From Comamonas sp. B21-038 (GTDB lineage: Bacteria > Pseudomonadota > Gammaproteobacteria > Burkholderiales > Burkholderiaceae_C): DNA of 64,000 nt. Position numbers and translations under genes: made by a program. Below are positions 17,865-27,607 of the stretch, in pieces. Position 1 is the first letter of the stretch. Each line of letters begins with the position of its first letter. Below the pieces are notes generated by a model. The model searched no databases and was not told the origin of the DNA. It saw nothing but the letters and a program-made list of their open reading frames with translations. Location of the stretch: positions 124,001 through 188,000 of the forward strand of contig NZ_CP092462.1 of assembly GCF_022387135.1 (NCBI RefSeq), written 5' to 3'.

Positions 17865-18539
17865 ATGGCAACGAAAAAAAATATGCAAGTGGGAGAGGCG
17901 CTGCAAGGCTTTCAGCGCCAGTTTCAAAACCTCGACCCCAAGGACCCCTCTGTCTGGCCGGCTGCTCCTCGCGCGGTCTTGTTGGTGTTTATTGCGGCAC
18001 TGGTGATCGGTTTGGGCTGGTATGCCTATTTGAGCAGCTTTGAGGACGAGCTGTCTGTGGCGCAGGCCGAAGAGCTCAAGCTCAAGGAAGACTACAAGAC
18101 ACGTCTGCGCAAGGCGGTCAATCTGGATGCGCTGCGCAAACAGCGCGAGCAGGTGTTGCAGTACGTGACCCAACTGGAAAAACAATTGCCCAGCAAGGCG
18201 GAAATGGCTGCGTTGTTGTCCGATATCAACCAGGCCGGTATTGGCCGCAGCCTGCAGTTTGACCTGTTCAAACCGGGTCAGACGGTGGTGCGGGACTATT
18301 ACGCCGAGTTGCCAATCACCTTGCAGGTCAATGGCAGGTACCACGATATTGGCTTTTTTGCGGCGGACGTCGCCAATCTCTCGCGCATCGTGACCTTGAA
18401 CAACATTGCGCTGGCGCCCGCCAACAAGGAAAGTGCGACGTTGGTGCTGAACGCTACCGCAAGAACCTTCCGCTATCTGGATCCGCAAGAGCTCCAAGAG
18501 CAGCAAGCGGCGAAATCCAAGCAGAACGCGAAGAAGTAA
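17865..18539 (+). CDS. pilO: Type IV pilus alignment complex protein PilO
   Basis: A 224-residue protein with a cytoplasmic N-terminus, one membrane helix (AVLLVFIAALVIGLGWYAYL), a coiled coil (about residues 65-110) and a periplasmic domain. It starts 8 bp after pilN. The fold and spacing match PilO, which pairs with PilN and contacts PilP. The C-terminus ends in a Lys/Gln-rich tail. Confidence 0.95.
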   Translation: MATKKNMQVGEALQGFQRQFQNLDPKDPSVWPAAPRAVLLVFIAALVIGLGWYAYLSSFEDELSVAQAEELKLKEDYKTRLRKAVNLDALRKQREQVLQYVTQLEKQLPSKAEMAALLSDINQAGIGRSLQFDLFKPGQTVVRDYYAELPITLQVNGRYHDIGFFAADVANLSRIVTLNNIALAPANKESATLVLNATARTFRYLDPQELQEQQAAKSKQNAKK

Positions 18540-18546
18540 GGTGGAT

Positions 18547-19092
18547 ATGCATACTTTGTCTAAATGGATAGGCGCTGCGTTGGCGGTGTCGCTGTTGGCA
18601 GCCTGTACTGACGAAGGCGATGACCTGCAGCAGTGGATGCAGCAGGAGCAGGCGAACACCCGGCCTTCGGTCAAGCCCATCACGGCGCCCAAGGAGTTTG
18701 TGCCTCAGGGCTATGTGGCCAGTACGACGCTCGACCCTTTCAGCAAGGAACGTCTTGCCGCGTTGCTGGGTGGCAGTGCCAATGCGCCTGCGACCATCTC
18801 TGACGCCCTGGTCGCGCCTGAACGTGCGCGGCGCAAGGAGCAGCTCGAATCATTCCCGCTGGACACCATCTCCATGGTGGGTTTTTTGAAGAAGGGCGGA
18901 CTGGATGTCGCCTTGGTCAAGGCTGATGGCTTGATCTACCAGGTCAGCAAGGGCATGTACCTGGGCCAGAACTACGGGAAGATTAAAAGCATCAGCGAAA
19001 GCGCGGTCACCCTGCGGGAGATTGTGCAAGATGGTGTGGGTGAATGGATAGAGAGAGATGCAGTGCTTGAGCTGCAGGAGGCCAAAAAATGA
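18547..19092 (+). CDS. pilP: Type IV pilus lipoprotein PilP
   Basis: The 181-residue inner-membrane lipoprotein has a lipobox at LLAACTDEGDD, a disordered linker and a C-terminal beta domain (LVKADGLIYQVSKGMYLGQNYGKI) that binds the PilQ N0 region. ATG 18547 lies just after AAGGTGG; a GTG at 18541 is in frame and also possible. The stop overlaps pilQ by 4 bp. Confidence 0.94.
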   Translation: MHTLSKWIGAALAVSLLAACTDEGDDLQQWMQQEQANTRPSVKPITAPKEFVPQGYVASTTLDPFSKERLAALLGGSANAPATISDALVAPERARRKEQLESFPLDTISMVGFLKKGGLDVALVKADGLIYQVSKGMYLGQNYGKIKSISESAVTLREIVQDGVGEWIERDAVLELQEAKK

Positions 19093-21206
19093 AGAAATTC
19101 AGCGTATTAATCCCTCTGATGGCCATGCTGCTGCCATCCTGGGCGCTGGCGCAGGGGCGTATCAACAAGGTGTCGACGCTGGTGCGGGATGGCGTCGAGC
19201 TGGTCAAGATCGAGACCGAAGGTGCGCCTCTGGTATTGCCCGAGACCTTCAGCATCCAGTCGCCTGCGCGCGTGGTGCTGGACCTGCCGGGTTTCAAAAG
19301 CGCCATGCCCAGTAACCGGGTGGAACTCAACCAGGGCAACCTGCGCTCGTTGAATGTTGTGGAAACGGACACCAAGGCCCGCGTGGTGCTGAATCTCAAG
19401 GAAAGCACCAGCTACAAGACCGAGATCAGCGGCAGCGATTTGCTGGTGTCACTGGAGCCTGCGGCGAAGGCTGTGCCCACCGCCGCGGCGCAAAACACGC
19501 AGTTTGCCGAAGACGGCAACAATTATTCACAGCCACTGTCAGATCTGGATTTCCGCCGGGGGAGCGATGGTGCGGGTCGGCTGGTGATCACGTTGCCCAA
19601 CAACAAGGTGGGCGTGAATATCTCAAAGCAAGGCGATGGACTGACGTTGGAGCTGCAGCACACCTTGTTGCCCGAGGCCCTGCGTCGCCGGCTGGATGTC
19701 GCCGACTTTGGTACGCCCGTCGGCATGATCTCTGCACGCCAGGCAGGCAGCACCGTGTTTGTGCAGCTGAAAAACGCGGGTGAATGGGAGCACAGCGCCT
19801 ACCAGAGCGACAACCAGTTTGTCGTCGAAGTGCGCCAGCGCAAGAGCGATCCGAACAAGCTGGGCTCCTCGGGCACGTTCACGGGCGAGAAGCTCTCGCT
19901 GAGCTTCCAGAATATTGAAGTGCGGTCGCTGCTGCAAGTGATCGCCGATTTCACCAACTTCAATATCGTGACTTCGGACACCGTCAACGGCGCGCTGACC
20001 CTGCGTCTGAAGGATGTCCCCTGGGACCAGGCGCTGCAGATCATTCTCGATGCCAAGGGTCTGGGCATGCGCAAGTCCGGCACGGTGCTGTGGATCGCGC
20101 CCAAGGATGAGATTGATGAGCGCATCCAGAAAGACTTCGATGCCGTTGCCAAGCTGGAGGAGAAGGTCCCGCTGCAGACCCAGGCTTTCCAGCTCAACTA
20201 CGCCAAGGCGACCGAACTGCTCAAGCAAATCACCACCAATTCAGGCAGCGGCGGTGGTACAGGCGGCACCCAAAGCCGCTTTCTGACGGCACGCGGTTCG
20301 GCCATCGCTGAGCCTCGTACCAACCAGTTGTTCGTGACCGACGTGCCCGCCAAGCTGGAAGAGCTGCGCCGCCTGCTGGTGACCCTGGACATTCCCGTGC
20401 GCCAGGTGCTGATCGAGGCGCGCATTGTTGAGGCACGCGACACTTTTGGCCGTGCGCTGGGTGTGCGCCTGGGTGGCGGCGATATGCGTGCCGCTAACGG
20501 TGGTGATGGCGGCTACAGCATTGGTGGTGGCAACCGCGTGGGCTTTGGTACCAGCTATGACAATGCGGTGGGAACCACGGGCATGGGTGGTACCAATACC
20601 TCCAACGGCAGCTTTGTCAATCTGCCAGCAGTCCTGTCGACAGGTGGCGGCAGTGGCTCTTTTGCACTGTCCATTTTCAACTCGGCTGCAAACCGATTTC
20701 TGGCGTTGGAGCTGTCGGCCATGGAGGCCGATGGCAAAGGCAAGATCGTCTCGAGCCCGCGGTTGATCACGGCTGACCAGACCAAGGCATTGATTGAGCA
20801 AGGTACCGAAATCCCCTACCAGAACTCGGCCCAGAATGGTGCAACCACGGTGGAATTCAAAAAAGCAGTGCTGAAGCTGGAAGTTGTGCCACAGATCACG
20901 CCAGAAGGCAGCATCATTCTTGACTTGGACGTGTCCAAGGATTCTCAAGGAGCGAATACCACGGCGGGCCCGGCGATCGACACCAAGCACATCAAGACCC
21001 AAGTATTGGTGGAAAATGGCGGCACTGTGGTGATTGGCGGTATTTTTGAGCTCTCAGAGACATCCACCACCAACAAGATTCCTTTGTTGGGAGATGTGCC
21101 AGTGCTGGGCAATCTGTTCAAGAGCAATGTTCGCGAATCGGAAAAGCGTGAAATGCTGGTGTTCATTACGCCAAAGATGATTTCAGACCGCGGTGAAATG
21201 CGTTAA
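19089..21206 (+). CDS. pilQ: Type IV pilus secretin PilQ
   Basis: The 705-residue outer-membrane secretin through which the pilus passes. After a signal peptide come two AMIN-type peptidoglycan-binding regions (about residues 25-240), an STN/N0 domain (KLSLSFQNIEVRSLLQVIADFTNFNIV), an N1 domain, and the secretin core (VRQVLIEARIVEAR to KREMLVFITPKMI). A Gly-rich insert (GGDMRAANGGDGGYSIGGGNRVGFG) lies in the core, near the gate region. Length and order are normal. A lipoprotein gene follows 21 bp later. Confidence 0.96.
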   Translation: MKKFSVLIPLMAMLLPSWALAQGRINKVSTLVRDGVELVKIETEGAPLVLPETFSIQSPARVVLDLPGFKSAMPSNRVELNQGNLRSLNVVETDTKARVVLNLKESTSYKTEISGSDLLVSLEPAAKAVPTAAAQNTQFAEDGNNYSQPLSDLDFRRGSDGAGRLVITLPNNKVGVNISKQGDGLTLELQHTLLPEALRRRLDVADFGTPVGMISARQAGSTVFVQLKNAGEWEHSAYQSDNQFVVEVRQRKSDPNKLGSSGTFTGEKLSLSFQNIEVRSLLQVIADFTNFNIVTSDTVNGALTLRLKDVPWDQALQIILDAKGLGMRKSGTVLWIAPKDEIDERIQKDFDAVAKLEEKVPLQTQAFQLNYAKATELLKQITTNSGSGGGTGGTQSRFLTARGSAIAEPRTNQLFVTDVPAKLEELRRLLVTLDIPVRQVLIEARIVEARDTFGRALGVRLGGGDMRAANGGDGGYSIGGGNRVGFGTSYDNAVGTTGMGGTNTSNGSFVNLPAVLSTGGGSGSFALSIFNSAANRFLALELSAMEADGKGKIVSSPRLITADQTKALIEQGTEIPYQNSAQNGATTVEFKKAVLKLEVVPQITPEGSIILDLDVSKDSQGANTTAGPAIDTKHIKTQVLVENGGTVVIGGIFELSETSTTNKIPLLGDVPVLGNLFKSNVRESEKREMLVFITPKMISDRGEMR

Positions 21207-21227
21207 TTAAGATAGACAGGGAGAGTT

Positions 21228-22769
21228 ATGAGAAATTTGTTGAAGCCCTTGGCGCTGGTGGCGCCGCTGTTGTTGGCAGCTTGTGGTGGCGGTGGTGGCA
21301 GCGGTGGTGAATCGCAGCAGCAGTACAGCATCAAGCTGACGGCGTCCAAGGCTGCAGTGCCGGTCAACCTGACATCCACCTTGCCGGGCTATCCAGATGT
21401 AGGGGACTATTACCCCTATATGTCCACCCTCTACATCCAAGCCAACGCGGGCGGTAACCCCATTCCGAACCAAGAGGATGGCGCGTTCTCCTGCAATATC
21501 ACTTCTGGGCTGGACTCTGGCGCACTCTATTACCTCGACGGTAATGACGACCATACGGTCGAAGTTAACTACAAGGGCGAAACCATCAAGGTTCCAGGTG
21601 CTTACCGTAACATTACGCTGGGCTCCAATGCCGGTGGTGCGTCGTTCCATATCATTTCTCATGGCATCGCGGGTGATGTGACGGTTCAGTGCAGTGTGAC
21701 CGATCCACGCGATAACAAGGTGTACTCTGATCGTGCAACGGTGAAGGTAGGCGGCGGCAGTACCGCTACTCCTGCAACGGTCACCTTTACCAACCAGACC
21801 CAATACCTGGGCTCGCGTGACAATCTGAACAACATTCCTAACAGCGTGGTGGTGCAGGCAACTGTCCTCAATGACAACAACCAGCCTATTAGCAATTCAG
21901 GCAACGCTAATCTGCAGGTCAGCATCATGCCGAATGCAGCATCCGACGGTGCTAAGTTGTTAGCAGGCGGCAAAACCAATAGTGGTTCCATGCAGATCAG
22001 TACTGTCAACGGCATTGGCCAATTCTCAGTAGCCAGCGGCCCTGCTTCCGGTCCGCTGCTGCTGCGTTTGACTGTGGATCGTGCTGACAACGATCTGACC
22101 AATGGTATTCAGGAGCCGATCACCCAGTATGCGGTGATTCCAGTGATCAATGCTCTGGCTTCCACTGCGTTGACTATCCCTGAGTCTGAACTGGCATTGA
22201 CGGCACAGAACGCGGCGCCATTTGTTCATGCATTGATGGCCGACGGTGGTGTGGCGCCTTTTATTTGGTCCACCAATTCAGCTTTGCCAGCCGGTTTGAG
22301 CCTGAGCTCCGACGGTTTGATTTCTGGTACCCCTAACGTAAAAACCCCTGGTGATTACAACGTGGTGCTCAACGTGCGTGATGCCAATGGCGCGACTGCA
22401 CGCAATACGCTGGTACTGACAGTGGCTGGCAACCTGCCAGACAGCCCTGTGGCCTTTACCATCAACGGATGCACTGGCTCCACTGCTTCGCCATGCGTGA
22501 TTTCTTCGGTGGAAGTTGGAAGCTCCTACACCTACACCTTCTCTGCCACGGGTGATAACGTGACTTGGACTTTGGAAGGCGCACCTAGCTGGATGCAAGT
22601 GTTTGGCCAAGGCACGACGGGTCGCATTGCTTCCGGTGCCCTGCTGACCTGCGACGAAGTGGGAACCTATCGCATGTACGTGACTGCGAAGAATTCGGCC
22701 AACGCGGTGAGCCGCGAAGTCACCTTCCGCGTGACCGACACGGCTGGCGTGTGTGTCAAAGAAGAGTAG
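21228..22769 (+). CDS. Lipoprotein with Ig-like (He_PIG) repeat, function unknown
   Basis: The 513-residue protein has a lipobox (LLLAACGGGGGSGG). A middle region includes TVLNDNNQPISNSGNANLQVSIMP, typical of bacterial Ig-like (invasin or Big) domains. A clear putative Ig domain follows near residues 340-405: FIWSTNSALPAGLSLSSDGL then ISGTPNVKTPGDYNVVL. A Cys-containing C-terminal domain ends in VCVKEE. AGGGAGAG precedes the ATG, and only 21 bp separate it from pilQ, so it is probably co-transcribed with the pilus genes. A role at the secretin or cell surface is an inference; no known pilus protein was recognised. Confidence 0.8.
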   Translation: MRNLLKPLALVAPLLLAACGGGGGSGGESQQQYSIKLTASKAAVPVNLTSTLPGYPDVGDYYPYMSTLYIQANAGGNPIPNQEDGAFSCNITSGLDSGALYYLDGNDDHTVEVNYKGETIKVPGAYRNITLGSNAGGASFHIISHGIAGDVTVQCSVTDPRDNKVYSDRATVKVGGGSTATPATVTFTNQTQYLGSRDNLNNIPNSVVVQATVLNDNNQPISNSGNANLQVSIMPNAASDGAKLLAGGKTNSGSMQISTVNGIGQFSVASGPASGPLLLRLTVDRADNDLTNGIQEPITQYAVIPVINALASTALTIPESELALTAQNAAPFVHALMADGGVAPFIWSTNSALPAGLSLSSDGLISGTPNVKTPGDYNVVLNVRDANGATARNTLVLTVAGNLPDSPVAFTINGCTGSTASPCVISSVEVGSSYTYTFSATGDNVTWTLEGAPSWMQVFGQGTTGRIASGALLTCDEVGTYRMYVTAKNSANAVSREVTFRVTDTAGVCVKEE

Positions 22770-22807
22770 TAACTGAACTGCACAGACCTATTTCTCAGGT
22801 CTAGCCC

Positions 22808-22837
22808 AAAAACCTCCGGCACGCCGGAGGTTTTTTT
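22808..22837 (+). terminator. Terminator after the pil-linked lipoprotein gene
   Basis: A 7-bp GC stem (CCTCCGG with CCGGAGG) extends by flanking A-T pairs and ends in seven T residues (22831-22837). It separates the pil block from aroK and rules out the ATG at 22838 as a likely aroK start. Confidence 0.92.
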
Positions 22838-22888
22838 ATGCCCGCCATTGCCGCTATCATGTGCAGTCCGTTTTCAGGATGTAGCGCA

Positions 22889-23446
22889 ATGGCACCTTCC
22901 GTGTGTTTGATTGGGCTGCCCGGCAGTGGGAAATCCACCATTGGCCGGCAGCTGGCACGCCTATGGGGTGTGGATTTTGTCGATTCCGACCATGTGATCG
23001 AGGCGCAGCTGGGCTGCACGATCAAGGAGTACTTCTCGGCCCAGGGCGAGCAGGCTTTCCGCGATGTCGAGGCCCAGGTGATTGCCGCATTGGCGACACG
23101 GGAGCGGGCCTGCATCCTGTCCACCGGTGGCGGTGCGGTGCTGCGGCCCGAGAACCGCACCGTGCTGCATGCCCACACAACGGTGTTCTACCTGCATTCC
23201 AGCCCCGAAGACATTGCCCGGCGCCTGCGCAACGATACCGGGCGCCCCTTGCTGCAAGGTGATGACACGCTCAAACGCCTCAAGGACCTGCTGGCCGAGC
23301 GCGCGCCGCTGTACGAAGAGACAGCGCACTACACGATCGACACCTTGCGCTGCGGCACGGGCCAGGTCATGCGCAAGGTCAGCATGCAGGCCGAGTTGGC
23401 GGGCCTGGTGCCTCAGCCGGGCGCCACTTTGGCAACTCCCCGATAA
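22889..23446 (+). CDS. aroK: Shikimate kinase
   Basis: A 185-residue AroK, phosphorylating shikimate at O3. The P-loop is GLPGSGKST (residues 9-17). The shikimate-binding Asp and Arg lie in [10 protein letters not shown] and GEQAFRDVE, and [13 protein letters not shown] is the Walker B-like block. RNDTGRPLL is the lid region. ATG 22889 gives a protein starting right at the family's N-terminus; an upstream ATG at 22838 sits in the terminator. aroB follows 40 bp later. Confidence 0.95.
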   Translation: MAPSVCLIGLPGSGKSTIGRQLARLWGVDFVDSDHVIEAQLGCTIKEYFSAQGEQAFRDVEAQVIAALATRERACILSTGGGAVLRPENRTVLHAHTTVFYLHSSPEDIARRLRNDTGRPLLQGDDTLKRLKDLLAERAPLYEETAHYTIDTLRCGTGQVMRKVSMQAELAGLVPQPGATLATPR

Positions 23447-23486
23447 TGGACGAGCGATATCCATACAACTTTCCGACGCAAACGCT

Positions 23487-24596
23487 GTGACCGATACTGT
23501 TCATATTGACCTGGGCGACCGCTCCTACCCCATCCTGATTGCTTCGGGCTTGCTTGCCCAGGCGGACACCTTTGCACACTGCCCCAAGGCGTCGCAGGCG
23601 CTGATCGTCAGCAACGACACAGTCGCGCCGCTTTACGCCCGCCAGTTGCAGGCCGCACTGGCGCCGCACTACCCCAAGGTGGAGCTGGTGGTGCTGCCCG
23701 ATGGCGAAGCGCACAAGAACTGGACGACCCTGCAAGGCATTTTTGATGCACTGATGGACAACGGCGCCGACCGCAAGACGGTGCTGTTTGCACTGGGTGG
23801 CGGTGTGGTGGGTGATATGACCGGCTTTGCCGCTGCCAGCTTCATGCGCGGCGTGCCTTTTGTGCAGGTGCCCACCACCTTGCTGTCGCAGGTGGATTCG
23901 TCTGTCGGCGGCAAGACCGGCATCAACCATCCGCTGGGCAAGAACATGATTGGCGCCTTCTACCAGCCCCAGCTGGTGGTCTGCGACCTGGACACCTTTG
24001 ACACCTTGCCCGCGCGCGAGCTGAGCGCTGGCCTGGCCGAAGTCATCAAGTACGGCCCGATTGCAGACATGGCCTTTATGGATTGGTTGGAGGCCGAAAT
24101 GCCAGCGCTGATGGCCGGCGACAAGCGGGCGCTGGCCCATGCCGTGCGCCGCAGCTGTGAGATCAAGGCCGATGTGGTCTCCAAGGACGAGCGCGAGGCG
24201 GACCTGCGCGCCATCCTGAACTTTGGCCACACCTTTGGCCATGCGATGGAAGCCGGCATGGGCTATGGCGTCTGGCTGCATGGCGAAGGCGTGGGGGCCG
24301 GCATGGTGATGGCCGCCGAGCTGTCCCAGCGTCTGGGCCTGGTCGATGCTGCCTTTGTGCAGCGCCTGCGTGCGCTGGTGGCCCGTGCCGGTTTGCCGGT
24401 GCGCGGTGCCATGTTGGATAGCCAGGACAATGCAGGCCGCTATCTGGAACTGATGCGCCACGACAAGAAATCCCAGGCCGGCGCGATCCGCTTTGTGCTG
24501 ATCGATGGGCCTGGCAAGGCGGTAGTGCGCGAGGCGCCCGACGCGCTGGTGCGCGAAGTCATTGACCTGTGCTGCGCCGAGGCAGTGCAGGCCTGA
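23487..24596 (+). CDS. aroB: 3-dehydroquinate synthase
   Basis: A 369-residue NAD- and metal-dependent AroB, closing DAHP to 3-dehydroquinate. Signatures: [19 protein letters not shown] (NAD-binding loop), [28 protein letters not shown], and metal His residues in [11 protein letters not shown] and LHGEGVG. The start is GTG 23487 ([16 protein letters not shown]); the frame is open much further upstream, but that portion overlaps aroK in another frame and is not conserved sequence. Confidence 0.96.
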   Translation: MTDTVHIDLGDRSYPILIASGLLAQADTFAHCPKASQALIVSNDTVAPLYARQLQAALAPHYPKVELVVLPDGEAHKNWTTLQGIFDALMDNGADRKTVLFALGGGVVGDMTGFAAASFMRGVPFVQVPTTLLSQVDSSVGGKTGINHPLGKNMIGAFYQPQLVVCDLDTFDTLPARELSAGLAEVIKYGPIADMAFMDWLEAEMPALMAGDKRALAHAVRRSCEIKADVVSKDEREADLRAILNFGHTFGHAMEAGMGYGVWLHGEGVGAGMVMAAELSQRLGLVDAAFVQRLRALVARAGLPVRGAMLDSQDNAGRYLELMRHDKKSQAGAIRFVLIDGPGKAVVREAPDALVREVIDLCCAEAVQA

Positions 24597-24600
24597 CCGG

Positions 24601-25821
24601 ATGGACCGCCCCGCGCCGCTGATGCACCCAGCCGAGCCCCAGCAAGTCTGGACCGAGCTGGGCCTGGCGCCTTATGCCTGCTTATCCCACCGCAGCCAGG
24701 GCCGCCTGCATGCACAAGAGGCGGCGCCCACGCGCAGCGCTTTTCAGCGTGACCGCGACCGGATCGTGCACTCCACCGCTTTCCGCCGTCTGGTCTACAA
24801 GACCCAGGTTTTTTTGAACCACGAGGGCGACCTGTTCCGCACCCGCCTCACGCACTCGATCGAGGTGGCGCAGCTGGGCCGCTCGGTGGCGCGGGCACTG
24901 CGCATCAACGAAGACCTGACCGAGGCGATCTGCCTGGCCCATGACCTCGGCCACACGCCTTTTGGCCATGCGGGCCAGGATGTGCTCAATGACTGCATGC
25001 AGGACTTTGGCGGCTTTGAGCACAATATGCAGAGCCTGCGCGTGGTCGATACGCTCGAAGAGCGTTACCCCGACTACAGCGGGCTGAACCTGTGCTTTGA
25101 AACCCGGGAAGGGATTCTGAAACACTGCTCCGCCAAGCATGCGCGGCAGCTGGAGGCCCGCGAGCCCGGCGGCGTGGGCCAGCGCTTCCTGCTTGGCCAG
25201 CGGCCGGGTCTGGAAGCCCAGCTGGCCAATCTGGCCGATGAGATCGCCTACAACGCCCATGATGCCGACGACGGCGTACGCTCCGGCCTGATCAGTCTGG
25301 AGCAGCTGATGGGCGTGCCGCTGTTTGCCCGCTATGCCCACGAGGCGCTGGCCGAGTACCCGCAGCTGCAGGAGCCGCGCTGGCAGCGCAAATGGCTGTA
25401 CGAGGCCACGCGCCGCATGCTCAGCGAGCAGATCTACGACGTGATCCGCCACACCAGCGCCGGCCTGCAAGCCGCGCAGCCAGCCGACGTGGATGCCGTG
25501 CGCCAGCTGCCCGCGCTGGTCGGTTTCAGCCGCACGATGGCGGCCGAGTCGGCCGAGCTCAAGCGGTTTTTGTTCAAAAACCTGTACCGCCATCCGCAGG
25601 TGGTGCAGACCACCGGCCAGGCCAAGGCCGTCGTGCGCGAGCTGTTTGACATTTACCTGGGCGACCCCGCGCAGATGAAGCCGCGCTTCGCCGCCCGTGC
25701 CGCCGGTCTGGATCGGGTCGCATGCGCCCGCGTGGTGGCCGATTTCATCGCCGGCATGACGGACCGCTATGCACTGCGCGAGCATGAGCGCCTGACGGGC
25801 CAACGCGTCCTCGTTCCCTGA
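24601..25821 (+). CDS. dgt: dGTPase-like HD phosphohydrolase
   Basis: A protein of about 406 residues in the Dgt family, which hydrolyses dNTPs to deoxynucleoside and triphosphate. HD-domain ligands are visible: RTRLTHSIEVAQ, LAHDLGHTPFGHAG, and the later Asp in ADEIAYNAHDADDG. It starts 4 bp after aroB; another ATG at 24562 is in frame but overlaps aroB. pil-aroK-aroB-dgt is a conserved order in Burkholderiales. Substrate preference cannot be set from sequence. Confidence 0.9.
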   Translation: MDRPAPLMHPAEPQQVWTELGLAPYACLSHRSQGRLHAQEAAPTRSAFQRDRDRIVHSTAFRRLVYKTQVFLNHEGDLFRTRLTHSIEVAQLGRSVARALRINEDLTEAICLAHDLGHTPFGHAGQDVLNDCMQDFGGFEHNMQSLRVVDTLEERYPDYSGLNLCFETREGILKHCSAKHARQLEAREPGGVGQRFLLGQRPGLEAQLANLADEIAYNAHDADDGVRSGLISLEQLMGVPLFARYAHEALAEYPQLQEPRWQRKWLYEATRRMLSEQIYDVIRHTSAGLQAAQPADVDAVRQLPALVGFSRTMAAESAELKRFLFKNLYRHPQVVQTTGQAKAVVRELFDIYLGDPAQMKPRFAARAAGLDRVACARVVADFIAGMTDRYALREHERLTGQRVLVP

Positions 25822-26020
25822 ATACCGGGCTTCTGCAGGGGTGCCATGGCTTAGCGCAGGCACTGGCCAAGCCACCCTCGCTACAATGGAAGCCCCAGCG
25901 TCAGCCTCTGCCCGCCCTCGGCCCCGCGCCGCCATGGCGCCCAGCGCCCACCCCTCTGCTGGGTGATGGCCCGCAGACAGCCCCCGCTGGCCACCTATAA
26001 CTCCACCAGAAAGCCCCACG

Positions 26021-26650
26021 ATGACCGATACCCATGCTGCACCTGCGCCTGCAGATGAGGCCTTGCACCAGGTGGTGATGGCCGACACCGTGAACTGGCT
26101 GGAAAAAGCCGTCATCGGTCTGAACCTGTGCCCGTTTGCCAAGGGTGTGCATGTCAAGGACCAGATCCACTATGTGGTGAGCGATGCGCAGGATGCCGAA
26201 GCGGTGGCACATGATCTGCACCGCGAGCTCGAAGCGCTGGCCGAAGCCAATCCGGACAAGCGCGATACCACCTTGCTGATCCTCCCTTATGCGCTGCATG
26301 ATTTTCTGGATTTCAATGATTTCCTCGAGATCGCCGACGACATGATCGAAGAGCTGGATCTGGGCGGCATCCTGCAGGTGGCCTCGTTCCACCCCTTGTT
26401 CCAGTTCGAGGGCACGACGGTCGATGACGTGACCAACTGCACGAATCGCTCGCCATACCCCATCTTGCACCTGCTGCGCGAAGAGAGCATTGACAAGGCG
26501 GTCGAGGCCTTCCCCGAGGCGGATGCGATTTACGAAAAGAACATGGAGACGCTCGATGCGCTGGGCCTGGAAGGCTGGCTGGACCTGGGCGTGGGCCCGC
26601 GCTGCCCCTTCCCGCACCAAGATGCTGCCAGCGACAAGGCCAAGGAATGA
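26021..26650 (+). CDS. DUF1415 family protein
   Basis: A 209-residue soluble protein with the DUF1415 pattern: NWLEKAVIGLNLCPFAKGVH near the N-terminus and LQVASFHPLFQFEGTTVDD in the middle, ending with NRSPYPILHLLREESI. The function of the family is unknown. The Cys in LCPFA and the conserved His/Phe block suggest an active or binding site, but this is inference. A TACAAT hexamer at 25882-25887 could be its -10 box, giving a 5' leader of about 125 nt. It overlaps the next gene by 4 bp. Confidence 0.8.
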   Translation: MTDTHAAPAPADEALHQVVMADTVNWLEKAVIGLNLCPFAKGVHVKDQIHYVVSDAQDAEAVAHDLHRELEALAEANPDKRDTTLLILPYALHDFLDFNDFLEIADDMIEELDLGGILQVASFHPLFQFEGTTVDDVTNCTNRSPYPILHLLREESIDKAVEAFPEADAIYEKNMETLDALGLEGWLDLGVGPRCPFPHQDAASDKAKE

Positions 26651-27549
26651 AAACGATGAAAGCACCGCGCGCCGCAGGCCGTAGCACCACCAAGCCCGCC
26701 GCCCCCGACGTTGCCCAGCAGCTGGAGCTCAAGCCCGGGCAGTCGATCGAGCTGCTCAAGGCGCTGCACATCCTCACGCGCGATGGCAAGCTGAACCAGG
26801 ATTCGCGCCGCAAGCTCAAGCAGGTCTACCACCTCTACCAGTTCATCGAGCCGTTGCTGACCGAGCTCTCGGCGCAGGATCACCCGGTCAGCCTCGCCGA
26901 CCATGGCGCCGGCAAGTCCTACCTGGGCTTCATCCTCTACGACCTGTTCTTCAAGAACCTGGGCCGTGGCCATATCTACGGTATCGAAACCCGTGCGCCG
27001 CTGGTCGAGGCCTCGCAGCAGCTGGCGGCCGATCTGGGTTTTGAGCGCATGTCGTTCCTGAACATGTCGGTCGCCGATTCCACCCGCACTGATGCGGTGC
27101 CCGAGCGCTTTGATGTGGTCACGGCGCTGCATGCCTGCGATACCGCCACCGATGACGCCATCGCCTTTGGTCTGGAAAAGCGGGCCCGTGCGATGGTGCT
27201 GGTGCCTTGCTGCCAGGCCGAAGTGGCGGCATGCCTGCGCCAGAACAAGGCCATGAACCTTGCGCGCACCCCCCTGGCAGAGCTGTGGCGCCACCCCATC
27301 CACACCCGTGAGATGGGCAGCCAGATCACCAATGTGCTGCGCTGCCTCTACCTGGAAAGCCAGGGCTACCAGGTCACCGTGACCGAGCTGGTCGGCTGGG
27401 AACACAGCATGAAGAACGAGCTGATCCTCGCCAGGTACACCGGCCACAAAAAGCGCGCGGCGGCCGAGCGGCTGCAGCAACTGTTGGCGGAGTTCGGTCT
27501 GGAGCAGTCGCTGCAGCACCGCTACCGGTTGGACCCAGTCGCTGCCTGA
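26647..27549 (+). CDS. Class I SAM-dependent methyltransferase, METTL25/RRNAD1-like
   Basis: The 300-residue protein has a Rossmann methyltransferase core: LADHGAGKSYLGFILYDLFF as motif I, then IYGIETRAPLVEAS and DVVTALHACDTATDDAI. The LHACDTATD and LVPCCQAEV blocks resemble the Methyltransf_32 family. The target (RNA, protein or small molecule) is not known. It starts inside the stop codon of the DUF1415 gene, so the two are translationally coupled and may work together. Confidence 0.78.
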   Translation: MKTMKAPRAAGRSTTKPAAPDVAQQLELKPGQSIELLKALHILTRDGKLNQDSRRKLKQVYHLYQFIEPLLTELSAQDHPVSLADHGAGKSYLGFILYDLFFKNLGRGHIYGIETRAPLVEASQQLAADLGFERMSFLNMSVADSTRTDAVPERFDVVTALHACDTATDDAIAFGLEKRARAMVLVPCCQAEVAACLRQNKAMNLARTPLAELWRHPIHTREMGSQITNVLRCLYLESQGYQVTVTELVGWEHSMKNELILARYTGHKKRAAAERLQQLLAEFGLEQSLQHRYRLDPVAA

Positions 27550-27607
27550 AAAGGCCTTGCATGCGCCTATAGCGCACCAAGGTATCGCATTCGTGACGAT
27601 GCGGTGA

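Noticed and set aside
22838..22888. An upstream ATG that would extend aroK by 17 residues
   Set aside because: It directly follows the T-run of a strong terminator and the added residues are not part of the shikimate kinase fold.
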